DNA of 64,000 nt from Ignavibacteriae bacterium HGW-Ignavibacteriae-1. Lineage in GTDB: Bacteria; Bacteroidota; Ignavibacteria; Kapaibacteriales; UBA2268. Every line of letters begins with the position of its first letter. Position 1 is the stretch's first letter. Where the stretch lies: the NCBI GenBank assembly GCA_002839825.1, contig PGYU01000001.1:62001-126000 (forward strand), read 5' to 3'. The notes beneath the pieces are model-generated. The model did not search any database, was not told the DNA's origin, and saw only the letters and a list, made by a program, of their open reading frames with translations. Of the stretch, positions 43,174 through 51,917 are shown one piece after another. The position numbers and the translations under genes were made by a program.

Positions 43174-43604
43174 AAGCTGAAAATTCACATAACACTATTT
43201 GTACGGCTGGTGACGTTGTCGAGCTTTCACGGATTCGTGACTTTGTCAAATCGAAAGCTGAAGTTTTCGGATTTGGCGATGGCGATTGCAATAAAATTGT
43301 GCTTGCGGTGGACGAAGCCTGCTCAAATTTGATTGAACATGCTTACCGAAAAGATGCCTCAAAACTTCTATGCGTTGAAATTGATTCATTAGACAAAGAC
43401 TTCATCATCAAAATTTTGGACAATGCAAGCCCTTTTGACCCATTGAATGTACTGCAACCTGATATGGAAGAGTATTTCAAAAAGCTCAAAAGGGGAGGGC
43501 TTGGCATTAAAATCATGCTTATGGTCATGGACGAAATCCACTATTATCCTTCTACTGAACAGAATCCTGTCAATACTTTAATCCTAAAGAAGCATTTAAA
43601 CTAA
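43170..43604 (+). CDS. ATP-binding serine kinase of the RsbW family
   Basis: A 144-residue GHKL-type kinase. The N-box is KIVLAVDEACSNLIEHAY, G1 is IKILDNASPFDP, and G2 is KRGGLGIKIMLMVMDEI. These proteins phosphorylate the STAS partner and can sequester a sigma factor or another target. Pairing with the upstream STAS gene gives a two-gene partner-switch module. It may act on the cluster's surroundings or elsewhere, which the sequence does not show. Confidence 0.9.
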   Translation: MKAENSHNTICTAGDVVELSRIRDFVKSKAEVFGFGDGDCNKIVLAVDEACSNLIEHAYRKDASKLLCVEIDSLDKDFIIKILDNASPFDPLNVLQPDMEEYFKKLKRGGLGIKIMLMVMDEIHYYPSTEQNPVNTLILKKHLN

Positions 43605-43624
43605 ATAATATCATTAAATATTCG

Positions 43625-43632
43625 TAATTTTG
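43625..43632 (+). promoter_or_regulatory. Candidate -7 element for ccm cluster
   Basis: TAATTTTG matches TAnnTTTG, 35 bases before ccmC. No TTTG at the expected -33 distance. Confidence 0.3.
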
Positions 43633-43667
43633 TATGTGATGTATTTGTAAAATTTTACAAAGGTTTT

Positions 43668-44729
43668 ATGAAATTTGTTATAATGTTTGGGGCAATAATT
43701 TTGGCGGCACTATTCGCCGCAATTGGTGGTTACACTAAACCCAAGGCTTTATGGTGGAAAGTCATAGCAATTCTGATGGTTGCATTCGCGCTGATTCTGA
43801 CTATTCTTCCGCCTGTATCAGGCAATCTTACTACTGCACGATATATTAAAGAGGGTTTCTACGAAAGCCTCAACCTTCATATCAATAATAAAACTGAGAA
43901 CCATTACTTCGACGAGCAATCAGGCAAATGGTTTGTCTATTTTGGTGATAAGCCCGCTGACCTTTCTGACCCTTCAACTGTAGATTTTAATCGTAAATTG
44001 ATCATCAATTCCAAAGAACTTCCGCATGGATTTTCCGAAGATTCAGAATTGGTAATCAAAGCCGGATATGATAAGGAAAACGATGCCATAGAATTTATCG
44101 AAACTAAATATGTCAACCCTCTTTTCGATTATCCTTTCGTTCCCAATTTGGACGAGCGAATCAAAATATTGAATTTGCATGTTCCAATGGCTTGGATAGC
44201 TGTAATTGCCTATTTGATGTCCATGATTTATGCCATTCGATATTTGAAATCAGGCGATTTGAAATGGGACATCAACACTGCATCTGCGGCTGCATTAGGC
44301 AACCTTTTTGCAATATTGGCTACTGTAACGGGTATGTTGTGGGCAAAATATAATTGGGGTACATATTGGAACTGGGACCCTCGTCAAACGTCTATATTTG
44401 TATTGATACTAATTTATGCAGCATTTTTTGCACTCAGATCTGCGATTGATAATCCGGAACGTAGAGCAAAACTCAGCTCGGTTTATTCAATCATCTCGTT
44501 TGTAACGGTGCCTTTTTTGGTCTTCGTATTGCCGAGAATGGCAAGCGGCTTGCATCCCGGCTCTGCCGATGATGTTAACGCAGGACCACTTGTTTCAGCA
44601 CAGCCAAGTGCATTGGATACTAATTTGGTCTGGGGTTTTGGTTTGTCTTTGTTTGCATTTTCGGTCATTTATTTCTGGCTGTTCAATATTTTAGTCAGAT
44701 TGAACATTATTAAGAACAAATTAAGTTAA
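43668..44729 (+). CDS. ccmC: Cytochrome c maturation protein CcmC with N-terminal OB-like insertion
   Basis: A 353-residue member of the heme-handling CcmC/CcsA family. The tryptophan-rich WWD motif is WGTYWNWDPRQTSI (about 230), with conserved His near LHVPMAWIAV and SGLHPG. CcmC presents heme to CcmE in the periplasm. Family members are about 240 residues; here residues 1-45 form two extra helices and about 55-160 a soluble part containing SELVIKAGYDKENDAIEF then IETKYVNP, which lines up by eye with the CcmE segment VVIKGKFEGNDFHASNILTK. It heads ccmC-D-E-F-G. Confidence 0.9.
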   Translation: MKFVIMFGAIILAALFAAIGGYTKPKALWWKVIAILMVAFALILTILPPVSGNLTTARYIKEGFYESLNLHINNKTENHYFDEQSGKWFVYFGDKPADLSDPSTVDFNRKLIINSKELPHGFSEDSELVIKAGYDKENDAIEFIETKYVNPLFDYPFVPNLDERIKILNLHVPMAWIAVIAYLMSMIYAIRYLKSGDLKWDINTASAAALGNLFAILATVTGMLWAKYNWGTYWNWDPRQTSIFVLILIYAAFFALRSAIDNPERRAKLSSVYSIISFVTVPFLVFVLPRMASGLHPGSADDVNAGPLVSAQPSALDTNLVWGFGLSLFAFSVIYFWLFNILVRLNIIKNKLS

Positions 44730-44739
44730 GGATTTTGAA

Positions 44740-44883
44740 ATGGAACAATTTCTGCATGATAATTCGCTCTTTGTGGTGCTTGGAATCGCTTTGATTCTAT
44801 GGTTCGGTTTAGGATTTTACATGTTCTCTTTAGATAAAAAAGTCAGCAAGTTGGAAAAACAAATCGCAACAAACAAAGAATAG
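44740..44883 (+). CDS. ccmD: CcmD-like small membrane protein
   Basis: A 47-residue protein that lies 10 bases after ccmC. One membrane helix (LFVVLGIALILWFGLGFYMF) is followed by a charged tail (SLDKKVSKLEKQIATNKE), matching the topology and size of CcmD, which releases holo-CcmE from CcmC and CcmAB. Position between ccmC and ccmE supports this. Sequence similarity in this family is weak, so context carries most weight. Confidence 0.75.
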   Translation: MEQFLHDNSLFVVLGIALILWFGLGFYMFSLDKKVSKLEKQIATNKE

Positions 44884-44968
44884 TTGCGTTGTCAGTACGA
44901 TTTTCTGGGTTTAATTGAAAAAAATGTGTTATATTACATTGTAGTAATATTGTAAATTAAGGTAAATT

Positions 44969-45370
44969 ATGAAAACAAAATATATAATCGGAATCGTTGC
45001 GGTAGCAATATTTGCCGCACTCGCTATTTTCTCTTTCGATTCTTCAAAAATCGAATATGCAAGTTTCCCCGAAGCTAAAGACAAAGCAAAAGTTGTCCAA
45101 GTTATTGGTTCATGGGACCAAACCGAAGGTCAAGAGTACAACTCTGAATCTAATACTTTTTCTTTCTCAATGGTTGATGAACTCGGCAACAAAGCTCGAG
45201 TGGTAAGCACAGGCTCAAAGCCAAATAACTTCGACGTTGCTCCTATGGTTGTAATCAAAGGTAAGTTCGAAGGTAACGATTTTCACGCATCCAACATTCT
45301 TACAAAATGCCCTTCAAAATACGAAGGCGAGTTTGAAGAATTGGAAGGCAAACAACTTTATAAAAATTAA
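44969..45370 (+). CDS. ccmE: Heme chaperone CcmE, CxxxY variant
   Basis: A 133-residue periplasmic heme chaperone: N-terminal anchor (IIGIVAVAIFAALAIFSF) and an OB-fold. The classical covalent heme ligand motif HxxxY is here CPSKY (114-118, ILTKCPSKYEG), as in the so-called System I* of archaea and some bacteria, where Cys replaces His and CcmH is absent. No ccmH is found in the cluster, which agrees. It sits between ccmD and ccmF. Confidence 0.93.
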   Translation: MKTKYIIGIVAVAIFAALAIFSFDSSKIEYASFPEAKDKAKVVQVIGSWDQTEGQEYNSESNTFSFSMVDELGNKARVVSTGSKPNNFDVAPMVVIKGKFEGNDFHASNILTKCPSKYEGEFEELEGKQLYKN

Positions 45371-45399
45371 TTTTTAAGAAATTTCCTGAGATAAAATAT

Positions 45400-47700
45400 A
45401 TGTTTGGTAAAATTTTAATCATTTTGACAGTGCTTTTCGGCTTACTGTCAACTATTCTCTATTTAGTTTCCTACAAGAAAGACCACCTACGCAAATTAGG
45501 TAGGCTCTTTTACTATTTGATGACTGCAGGAATCGTGGGAGCAAGTATTTATCTGCTTGCCAACATCTTGGGGCACAACTTCCAATTTACCTATATTTGG
45601 GAGTATTCATCCACCGAATTGCATAATTATTTCTTAGTTGCCTCTTTCTATTCGGGGCAACAAGGTTCATTCATGCTTTGGATGATTATACTTGCAATTA
45701 TCGGATTATTTTTGATACAAAGCACTAAAAATAATGGTTATGAATCATTAGCTATGGGATTTTTTGCTTCCATAATTTTCTATGTAGCTTTGATTTTAGT
45801 ATTCAAAAGCCCATTCGATTATGTTTGGGAAACTTTTGCAGGCGAGGGACTCGAAACCGGATTTATGCCGGCAAATGGGCGAGGGCTCAATCCGATTTTG
45901 CAAAATTATTGGATTACGATTCACCCACCGATTCTATTTATAGGCTATTCGTTGATGGCTGTACCTTTTGTTTTGGCATTAGCCGCGCTTATCAAAAAAG
46001 AATACAAAACTTGGATTGACATCTTAATGCCTTGGGCATTGGTAGGAACTGCAATCTTAGGCTTGGGAATCATGCTCGGTGGATTTTGGGCATACGAAAC
46101 CTTAGGTTGGGGTGGTTTTTGGGCATGGGACCCGGTTGAAAATTCTTCACTTATTCCATGGATGATAGCCGTTGCTCTGATACATACCTTGATGGTACAG
46201 CGTCGCACAGGCGGATTAATCAAAACGAATCTTATACTTGGAATGCTATCGTTCATTTTCGTGGTCTATGCAACGTTTCTGACCCGAAGCGGTATCTTAG
46301 GTGATACTTCTGTTCACTCATTCGTTGCTCCGGGAGCTATCGTTTATACGATGTTGGTATTCTTCCAAATTACTTATTTAGCACTTGGAATTTTCTATAT
46401 TGCATATAGATACAAAGATATTAACAAGTATTTGAGCAGGACCACCATCAAAGACTTCTCTAAAGAATATTCGCTGACATTAGGTTCAATACTAATTTTA
46501 GCTATGGCTGCCATTGTAATTATGGGAACAAGTTGGCCCGCAGTTGCAGAATTATTCGGACAACAAAAAGTTGCAATTGAAATTTCGGTCTATGACAAGT
46601 TCGGGACCGTCTTTGCTATAGTTTTCCTAATCCTTAACGGATTATCCTTATACCAAAAATGGAAAATCGGCAATCTGAAAGATGTTTTCGGCAAAATCAT
46701 ACTTCCTTTTATCGCATCTGCCTTACTCGTAGTATTGCTTGCATTCATGGGATTAGACGGTTTTAATTTCATTTTGCTCACATTTGCTGCAGTTTTCTCA
46801 CTACTCACAAATCTCGAATTTTTGATTAGAAACCTTATCAAAAACCCCAAAAAACTTGGTCCATATTTGTCTCACTTTGGTGTTGCATTCTTGATTTTGG
46901 GTGTTGTCGCGAGTGGTGGATACGAAGCAACTCAACAAATTAGGTTGACTGAAAATCAGACAAAATCAGCTTTCGGATATGACTTTACTTATATCGGAAA
47001 AAAACGTATCGAACAAGAATTCAAAGACAGAGAGAAATACCGCTACAATGTATCTATTAAAAAAGGTAATGAAGAGAAAGTCGTCGGACCAATTATTTAT
47101 TGGAGCGATTTTAATGAATGGCAATCACCATTCTTAGAACCCGGCGTTTTCGTTAAAGTCGAAAAAGATATTTATCTGGCTCCAAAAGCTGTCGAAGCTG
47201 CAAGTACTGCACCCGAAGCATATCTCCGCAAAGCTGAGTCAACATTAGTGCCGATTGATTCGAGTCTCAGAATTTCCATTACAGGATTTGATTTTGACCA
47301 AGTTACAGGAGTCAGTGGAAATACTGCCGTAATTGGAACGATTTTGAAGACTCAATTTGCAGATGAAAGTTCCAGAGCGGACACACTTTATTCGATGTTG
47401 GACGTAACTACGTGGGAATCGCAACCTAATTGGTATAAAATCCCCGATACAGAGGTCGAAATCAGCATGATTAGACTCGTTCGCGATATGAATGATGTCC
47501 AAAATACAAAGGCACACTTAGTATTCAAAAAAGCAGGAATGCCTGAGCCCGAACCGATGGAAATTTTCACATTCGATGTTACAATCAAGCCTTTCATAAA
47601 CCTTGTTTGGCTCGGAACTATACTAATCGTAGTGGGATTTTTGCTTCCGATATCTAAGTACACAGCAAATGGAAGGAAAAACAATATTGCTCAAGAGTAA
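45400..47700 (+). CDS. ccmF: Cytochrome c heme lyase subunit CcmF
   Basis: A 766-residue polytopic protein that attaches heme to apocytochromes c. The WWD motif WGGFWAWDPVENSSLIPW lies at about 236-253, with further family segments ISIHPP-like (ITIHPPILFIGYSLMAVPF) and FLTRSGILGDTSVHSF. About 15 hydrophobic segments are visible and a periplasmic C-terminal domain (about 520-740) before the last helix. It lies 29 bases after ccmE. Confidence 0.95.
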   Translation: MFGKILIILTVLFGLLSTILYLVSYKKDHLRKLGRLFYYLMTAGIVGASIYLLANILGHNFQFTYIWEYSSTELHNYFLVASFYSGQQGSFMLWMIILAIIGLFLIQSTKNNGYESLAMGFFASIIFYVALILVFKSPFDYVWETFAGEGLETGFMPANGRGLNPILQNYWITIHPPILFIGYSLMAVPFVLALAALIKKEYKTWIDILMPWALVGTAILGLGIMLGGFWAYETLGWGGFWAWDPVENSSLIPWMIAVALIHTLMVQRRTGGLIKTNLILGMLSFIFVVYATFLTRSGILGDTSVHSFVAPGAIVYTMLVFFQITYLALGIFYIAYRYKDINKYLSRTTIKDFSKEYSLTLGSILILAMAAIVIMGTSWPAVAELFGQQKVAIEISVYDKFGTVFAIVFLILNGLSLYQKWKIGNLKDVFGKIILPFIASALLVVLLAFMGLDGFNFILLTFAAVFSLLTNLEFLIRNLIKNPKKLGPYLSHFGVAFLILGVVASGGYEATQQIRLTENQTKSAFGYDFTYIGKKRIEQEFKDREKYRYNVSIKKGNEEKVVGPIIYWSDFNEWQSPFLEPGVFVKVEKDIYLAPKAVEAASTAPEAYLRKAESTLVPIDSSLRISITGFDFDQVTGVSGNTAVIGTILKTQFADESSRADTLYSMLDVTTWESQPNWYKIPDTEVEISMIRLVRDMNDVQNTKAHLVFKKAGMPEPEPMEIFTFDVTIKPFINLVWLGTILIVVGFLLPISKYTANGRKNNIAQE

Positions 47701-47764
47701 TATGTAATTATTTTCATTTGTAATCGTCTTAAAAGTACAATTGTAATCATTTAAGGAGTATTTA

Positions 47765-48349
47765 ATGTCTGTTACTAAGTTCAAAAAGACTTTTGCCTTG
47801 CCCTTTGCCCTAATGGCGGTGGCGGCTATATTAGTGTTTTCATATACAAACACAAGTAAAGCCGAATCTACGAGCAAAGCAGGCGACCCGATTGTTTTGA
47901 CAATCAATTCTGTGATTCCTAACACTGCTGTCGGTACTGCGGTTGACTTCAAGTTTACTCATAATGGAAAAGAGACCACTTTTGCAGAGTTTACTAAAGG
48001 AAAAGTTGTATTTTTGAATTTCTGGGGTACTTGGTGTCCACCTTGCCGCAAAGAGATTCCTGATATAATTGAAATACAAAAGGAATTGGGAACTAAAGAT
48101 TTTATTGTAATCGGCATAGCAAGGGAAAAAGACCGTGACCCGATTGCAAAAGTAACTAATTTCTCGAAAGCTCAAGGAGTTAATTACATTAATTTCATTG
48201 GAGTCAATGAACTCTTCAAAGCATATGGCGGCATAAGTGCCGTACCAACTACTTACATCATTGGTGCTGATGGCAAAATCGCAGAAGAAATCGTAGGTAT
48301 GCGTGCAAAATCACAATTTATGAAATCAATCAGCAAAGTACTGAAATAA
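47765..48349 (+). CDS. ccmG: TlpA/CcmG-like thiol-disulfide protein
   Basis: A 194-residue periplasmic thioredoxin-fold protein with an N-terminal anchor (about 15-32). The active site is WCPPC (FLNFWGTWCPPCRKEIP), and the cis-Pro loop is GGISAVPTTYIIG. These reductants keep the CXXCH motif of apocytochromes in dithiol form, fitting the ccm cluster. GGAG precedes the ATG. A strong terminator follows. Confidence 0.9.
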   Translation: MSVTKFKKTFALPFALMAVAAILVFSYTNTSKAESTSKAGDPIVLTINSVIPNTAVGTAVDFKFTHNGKETTFAEFTKGKVVFLNFWGTWCPPCRKEIPDIIEIQKELGTKDFIVIGIAREKDRDPIAKVTNFSKAQGVNYINFIGVNELFKAYGGISAVPTTYIIGADGKIAEEIVGMRAKSQFMKSISKVLK

Positions 48350-48381
48350 TTATCAACTGATTTTTACTTTAGAATATTTTC

Positions 48382-48418
48382 AAGTGGCTGTCTTCCAAAA
48401 GGCAGCCACTTTTTTTTT
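48382..48418 (+). terminator. Terminator of the ccm cluster
   Basis: AGTGGCTG and CAGCCACT flank a 12-base loop, followed by at least nine T. Confidence 0.92.
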
Positions 48419-48432
48419 GCTGCGTTGTCTTG

Positions 48433-48468
48433 TTCCCCCTCTTCTCAAGAGGGGGTTAGGGGGTGTTA
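48433..48468. repeat. Palindromic repeat family B, copy 2
   Basis: TTCCCCCTCTTCTC-AAGAGGGGG then TTAGGGGGTGTTA, matching 23710-23744. Region 48350-48869 (520 bases) has no gene; after the terminator it is filled with repeats of families B, A and F. Confidence 0.85.
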
Positions 48469-48500
48469 CGTAAACTTATTTTAGGACTAAACCCAAAACC

Positions 48501-48541
48501 AACCACCCCGTCTGCTTCGCAGACACCCCTCAAGAGGGGAA
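48501..48541. repeat. Related C/G-rich double hairpin
   Basis: GTCTGC-TTC-GCAGAC followed by CCCCTC-AA-GAGGGG; probably the inverted relative of family B. Confidence 0.65.
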
Positions 48542-48549
48542 TGAAGAAT

Positions 48550-48574
48550 TGTAGGGACAGACAGCGTTCTGTCC
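48550..48574. repeat. Palindromic repeat family A, copy 4
   Basis: TGTAGGGACAGACAGCG then TTCTGTCC, one base shorter than the copies at 19132-19266. Confidence 0.85.
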
Positions 48575-48586
48575 AAAACATAGCCC

Positions 48587-48717
48587 ACACTGCCCGTAGG
48601 TTTCACCTACGGTTATTAACATTTAAGCCCTTCGGGCTTTGACCTTGTGCAAAAGTTAATTACACTGCCCGTATGTTTCACATACGGTTATTCACATTTA
48701 AGCCCTTCGGGCTTTGA
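48587..48717. repeat. Tandem 56-base double-hairpin repeat (family F), two copies, 75-base period
   Basis: 48587-48642 and 48662-48717 share ACACTGCCCGTA, then TTTCAC, a matching TACGG stem end, ATTTAAGCCC and TTCGGGCTTTGA. Each copy forms two hairpins: CCGTAGGT/ACCTACGG (copy 2 CCGTATGT/ACATACGG, a compensated change) and AAGCCC/GGGCTT. Confidence 0.85.
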
Positions 48718-48869
48718 AATAAATCTATTGTTGATTTGTCTATCAAAAAGTAATTTATTTGATATAGTTAAGTTTGAGCTATTTGTAATTCAAATTGAAC
48801 AGATTTCAACATCATAACTTATAAATTATCGGGTTTTTGAGACATTAGAATATTTAAAGCAGAATAATT

Positions 48870-51494
48870 ATGAAAAAGTCGGGCTTCAAAAAATCAGATA
48901 GTAAAGTTGCTGTTATTGAACAACCTAGACCCCAAAAAGAGGCTTTCAATAATTTTCCTGTTGTAGGTATTGGTGCTTCCGCCGGTGGCTTAGAAGCACT
49001 TGAGCAGTTTTTTTCTAATGTTCCTCCCGACATAGGTATGGCATTTATTGTCATCCAGCACCTCGACCCTAATCATGTCGGAATGTTGCCTGAAATTCTT
49101 CAACGCACAACTGATATGAAAGTAACTCAGGCTGAAGACCTAATGAAAGTATTATCCAATCATGTCTATGTAATTCCACCCAATAAAAGCATGTCAATCG
49201 TAAGAGGTTCTTTGCGTTTATTAGAGCCAATTGAAATACGCGGGCTGAGATTGCCGATTGACTTCTTTTTCAACTCGCTTGCAGAAGACCAACTCAATAA
49301 CGCTGTCGGTGTTATTCTTTCCGGAATGGGTAGTGATGGTAGTCTGGGTATAAAATCAATCAAGGAAAATCATGGTATTGTTTTGGTTCAAGACCCTGCA
49401 ACTTCAGTTTTTGATGCAATGCCCAGAAGTGCAATTGATTCTGTAGTTGTGGATATTCAAGGCTCGGCTAATGAATTACCCGGCAAACTGATAGATTTTA
49501 TTAATTTTAATACCAATAATGCTATCAAAAATGACTTTGATGGTGCCAATAAAAGTAATATCGAGAAAATAGTTCATTTGCTTCGCACATCTACAGGTCA
49601 TGATTTTTCCCAATATAAAAAGAATACCCTGTACCGTAGAGTTGAACGGCGAATGGGTGTTCATAAGATTGATAAGATTACCAATTACGTAAGGTTTTTA
49701 CAAGAAAATCCGAGTGAAATTAATATTCTTTTCAAAGAATTATTGATAGGAGTTACTAGTTTTTTCAGAGATTCTGAAGTATGGAATAAGCTCAAAAAAA
49801 GCGTTCTACCTGAAATGATGAATGAGTTGCCTGATGGTTATATTCTCAGAGCGTGGGTTCCGGCTTGCTCTACCGGTGAAGAAGCATATTCTCTGGCTAT
49901 TATTTTTGATGAAGTATATCAAGAAATCAAACATAAAAAGAAACTTTATTTGCAAATATTCGCTACAGATATTGATAAAGATGCAATTAATATCGCTAGA
50001 AAAGGAAATTATTCTTCGAACTTAGCTGCAAATGTTTCATTAGATAGAATTGACAAATATTTTAAAAGTAATGAGTACGGCTATAGAATAAACTCGTATA
50101 TTCGGGAAATGGTTGTTTTTGCAACACATAATATAATCAATGACCCTCCATTTACAAAATTAGATATTCTATCATGCAGAAATTTGTTTATATATATAGA
50201 GCCTGTTTTACAGAAACAACTTATGTCATTATTTTACTATAGTATAAATGTCGGTGGATTAATGATTCTCGGCACTGCTGAAAGTAATAGTTCCAAAAAA
50301 GGAATGTTTGACTCAATAGATTCAAAATTGAAATTACTGAAACGCTCTAATAATGAAATAGAATCAATTTTTATAGATTTTCCAAGTTCATATTTAACTA
50401 AATCGAGAAGTCCGATGAATGAAAAAAAGACAAACATAATGCCGGAAAGTATCCAGTCAGTTGCAGATCAATTATTGCTGCAAAGATATGCACCGGCAAG
50501 CGTTCTAATTAGTGATTCAGGTGATATAATTTATATTACAGGTCGCACGGGCAAGTATTTAGAGCCTGCTGCCGGAAAAGCTAATATGAATATCTACATA
50601 ATGGCTCGGGAAGGTTTAAGCCACAAGCTACCTGAAGCTATCCGAAAAGCGAAACAAAATTATGAGCCTGTTTTAATTTATGATTTAAAAGTTGGTACCG
50701 AAAAAGATTATCACATGGTTGATGTTGTTGTTCAACAAATTGAAAAACCTGATTTATTGAAAAATAATATTATTGTGGTTTTTTCAGATGTTCCTGCATA
50801 TAGAGTACCGCTTTATTCTAAAGTAAAGCCCGGACAAACAGGCGCTATGCTGCCATTGAATGAGTTAGAAATTGCACTTGCCCGCGCTTATGAAGATTTG
50901 CACACCTTGAGAGAGGAAATGGAAACCTCGAACGAGGAACTAAGCTCCTTGAACGAGGAACTTCAATCCTCAAACGAAGAATTACAATCCTCAAACGAAG
51001 AATTAACTTCATCAAAAGAGGAAATGCAAAGTCTGAACGAAGAGCTTCAAACTGTTAATGCCGAATTACAAATACGTGTAGCAGATTATCTCGAAGCAGA
51101 TAATGACATGAAAAATCTTCTCAACAGTACTGATATTGCTACATTATTTCTCGATAAAGAATTGAATATCCGTCGTTTCACAGACCAATTAACTAAATTA
51201 ATAAAACTAAGACCAACTGATATTGGACGACCTTTTACTGATATGGTTTCAGAGTTACAGTATCCCGAAATTGCAGAACATTCAAAAGAAGTTCTCCGAA
51301 CACTGATATTCAAAGAAATGGACATCGCAACCAACGATAATAAATGGTACACTGTAAGAATTATGCCTTACCGAAATTTCGAAGACAGAATTGATGGTTT
51401 GGTAATAACCTTTATTGACATAACATTTGCTAAACATTTGGAAGCTGAACTAAACAGAACCAAAGATTTACTTCGTAAAAATAATTTATTGTAG
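48870..51494 (+). CDS. CheB-CheR-PAS fusion protein (methylesterase/methyltransferase)
   Basis: An 874-residue cytoplasmic protein. Residues about 28-215 are a CheB methylesterase domain with the triad S37 (GIGASAGG), H64 (QHLDP) and D156 (GMGSDG), and no receiver domain. About 230-490 is a CheR methyltransferase with the SAM-binding PACSTGEEAYSLA and FATDIDKDAI, then SCRNLFIY. A heptad-like stretch at 686-735 (repeats of SSNEELQ/SLNEELQ) leads to a PAS domain at about 740-860. The chain ends there; many relatives continue into a kinase. No chemotaxis genes are nearby, so a role in non-chemotactic signalling is likely. Confidence 0.93.
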   Translation: MKKSGFKKSDSKVAVIEQPRPQKEAFNNFPVVGIGASAGGLEALEQFFSNVPPDIGMAFIVIQHLDPNHVGMLPEILQRTTDMKVTQAEDLMKVLSNHVYVIPPNKSMSIVRGSLRLLEPIEIRGLRLPIDFFFNSLAEDQLNNAVGVILSGMGSDGSLGIKSIKENHGIVLVQDPATSVFDAMPRSAIDSVVVDIQGSANELPGKLIDFINFNTNNAIKNDFDGANKSNIEKIVHLLRTSTGHDFSQYKKNTLYRRVERRMGVHKIDKITNYVRFLQENPSEINILFKELLIGVTSFFRDSEVWNKLKKSVLPEMMNELPDGYILRAWVPACSTGEEAYSLAIIFDEVYQEIKHKKKLYLQIFATDIDKDAINIARKGNYSSNLAANVSLDRIDKYFKSNEYGYRINSYIREMVVFATHNIINDPPFTKLDILSCRNLFIYIEPVLQKQLMSLFYYSINVGGLMILGTAESNSSKKGMFDSIDSKLKLLKRSNNEIESIFIDFPSSYLTKSRSPMNEKKTNIMPESIQSVADQLLLQRYAPASVLISDSGDIIYITGRTGKYLEPAAGKANMNIYIMAREGLSHKLPEAIRKAKQNYEPVLIYDLKVGTEKDYHMVDVVVQQIEKPDLLKNNIIVVFSDVPAYRVPLYSKVKPGQTGAMLPLNELEIALARAYEDLHTLREEMETSNEELSSLNEELQSSNEELQSSNEELTSSKEEMQSLNEELQTVNAELQIRVADYLEADNDMKNLLNSTDIATLFLDKELNIRRFTDQLTKLIKLRPTDIGRPFTDMVSELQYPEIAEHSKEVLRTLIFKEMDIATNDNKWYTVRIMPYRNFEDRIDGLVITFIDITFAKHLEAELNRTKDLLRKNNLL

Positions 51495-51509
51495 TGTGCC
51501 TTCGGATTT

Positions 51510-51659
51510 GTCTGAACTATGATTTGAATGTCTGAACTATGATTCATATGTCTGAACTATGATTTATATGATTAAAATGATTTTTATGATTTCATAATGT
51601 GATTATGTATTCAGTTTTATCATACTAATCACACAAATCATATAAATCATAGTTCAGAC
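51510..51659. repeat. Repeat family C, copy 2 (terminal inverted repeats)
   Basis: Starts with three 20-base units of GTCTGAACTATGATT and ends AAATCATAGTTCAGAC, the same termini as 31675-31804. The inner GATTAAAATGATTTTTATGATTT also matches. Confidence 0.88.
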
Positions 51660-51669
51660 ATTCCCCTCC

Positions 51670-51690
51670 CGTCAGGTGCAACACCTGACG
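51670..51690. repeat. Palindromic repeat family G, copy 1
   Basis: CGTCAGGTG-CAA-CACCTGACG, 11 bases past the hicA stop. It may also act as a weak transcript end. Confidence 0.75.
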
Positions 51691-51701
51691 AAACGGAAAA
51701 A

Positions 51702-51917
51702 TTACAAAAACTCTTCGATTTTAACACCGGATTGCTTAATAATTTCATATAATGTACCTTTCGGCAAATCCTTTTTGTGCATTGGTATCACGACTCTTGT
51801 TTTAGTATCATGGTTAATTAGAATGTGGTGACTACCTTTTATTCTGTCAATCAAAAAGCCATTTTTAAGAAGTATTTTCATAATTTCCGTTGGCGTCAAT
51901 GATGGCAGTTTAGGCAT
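51702..51917 (-). CDS. hicA: HicA-type toxin (mRNA interferase)
   Basis: A 71-residue protein with the double-stranded-RNA-binding-like HicA fold: LTPTEIMKILLKNGF, then the active-site region IKGSHHILINH with the catalytic His, and VVIPMHKKDLPKGTLYEIIK. HicA cuts mRNAs and stalls growth unless neutralised by HicB. Its start overlaps the hicB stop by 8 bases, giving antitoxin-first order. Confidence 0.93.
   Translation of the reverse strand: MPKLPSLTPTEIMKILLKNGFLIDRIKGSHHILINHDTKTRVVIPMHKKDLPKGTLYEIIKQSGVKIEEFL

Noticed and set aside
48587-48717. Possible CRISPR array from two similar repeats
   Set aside because: Only two copies, repeat longer than the spacer, two hairpins per unit, and no cas genes nearby.
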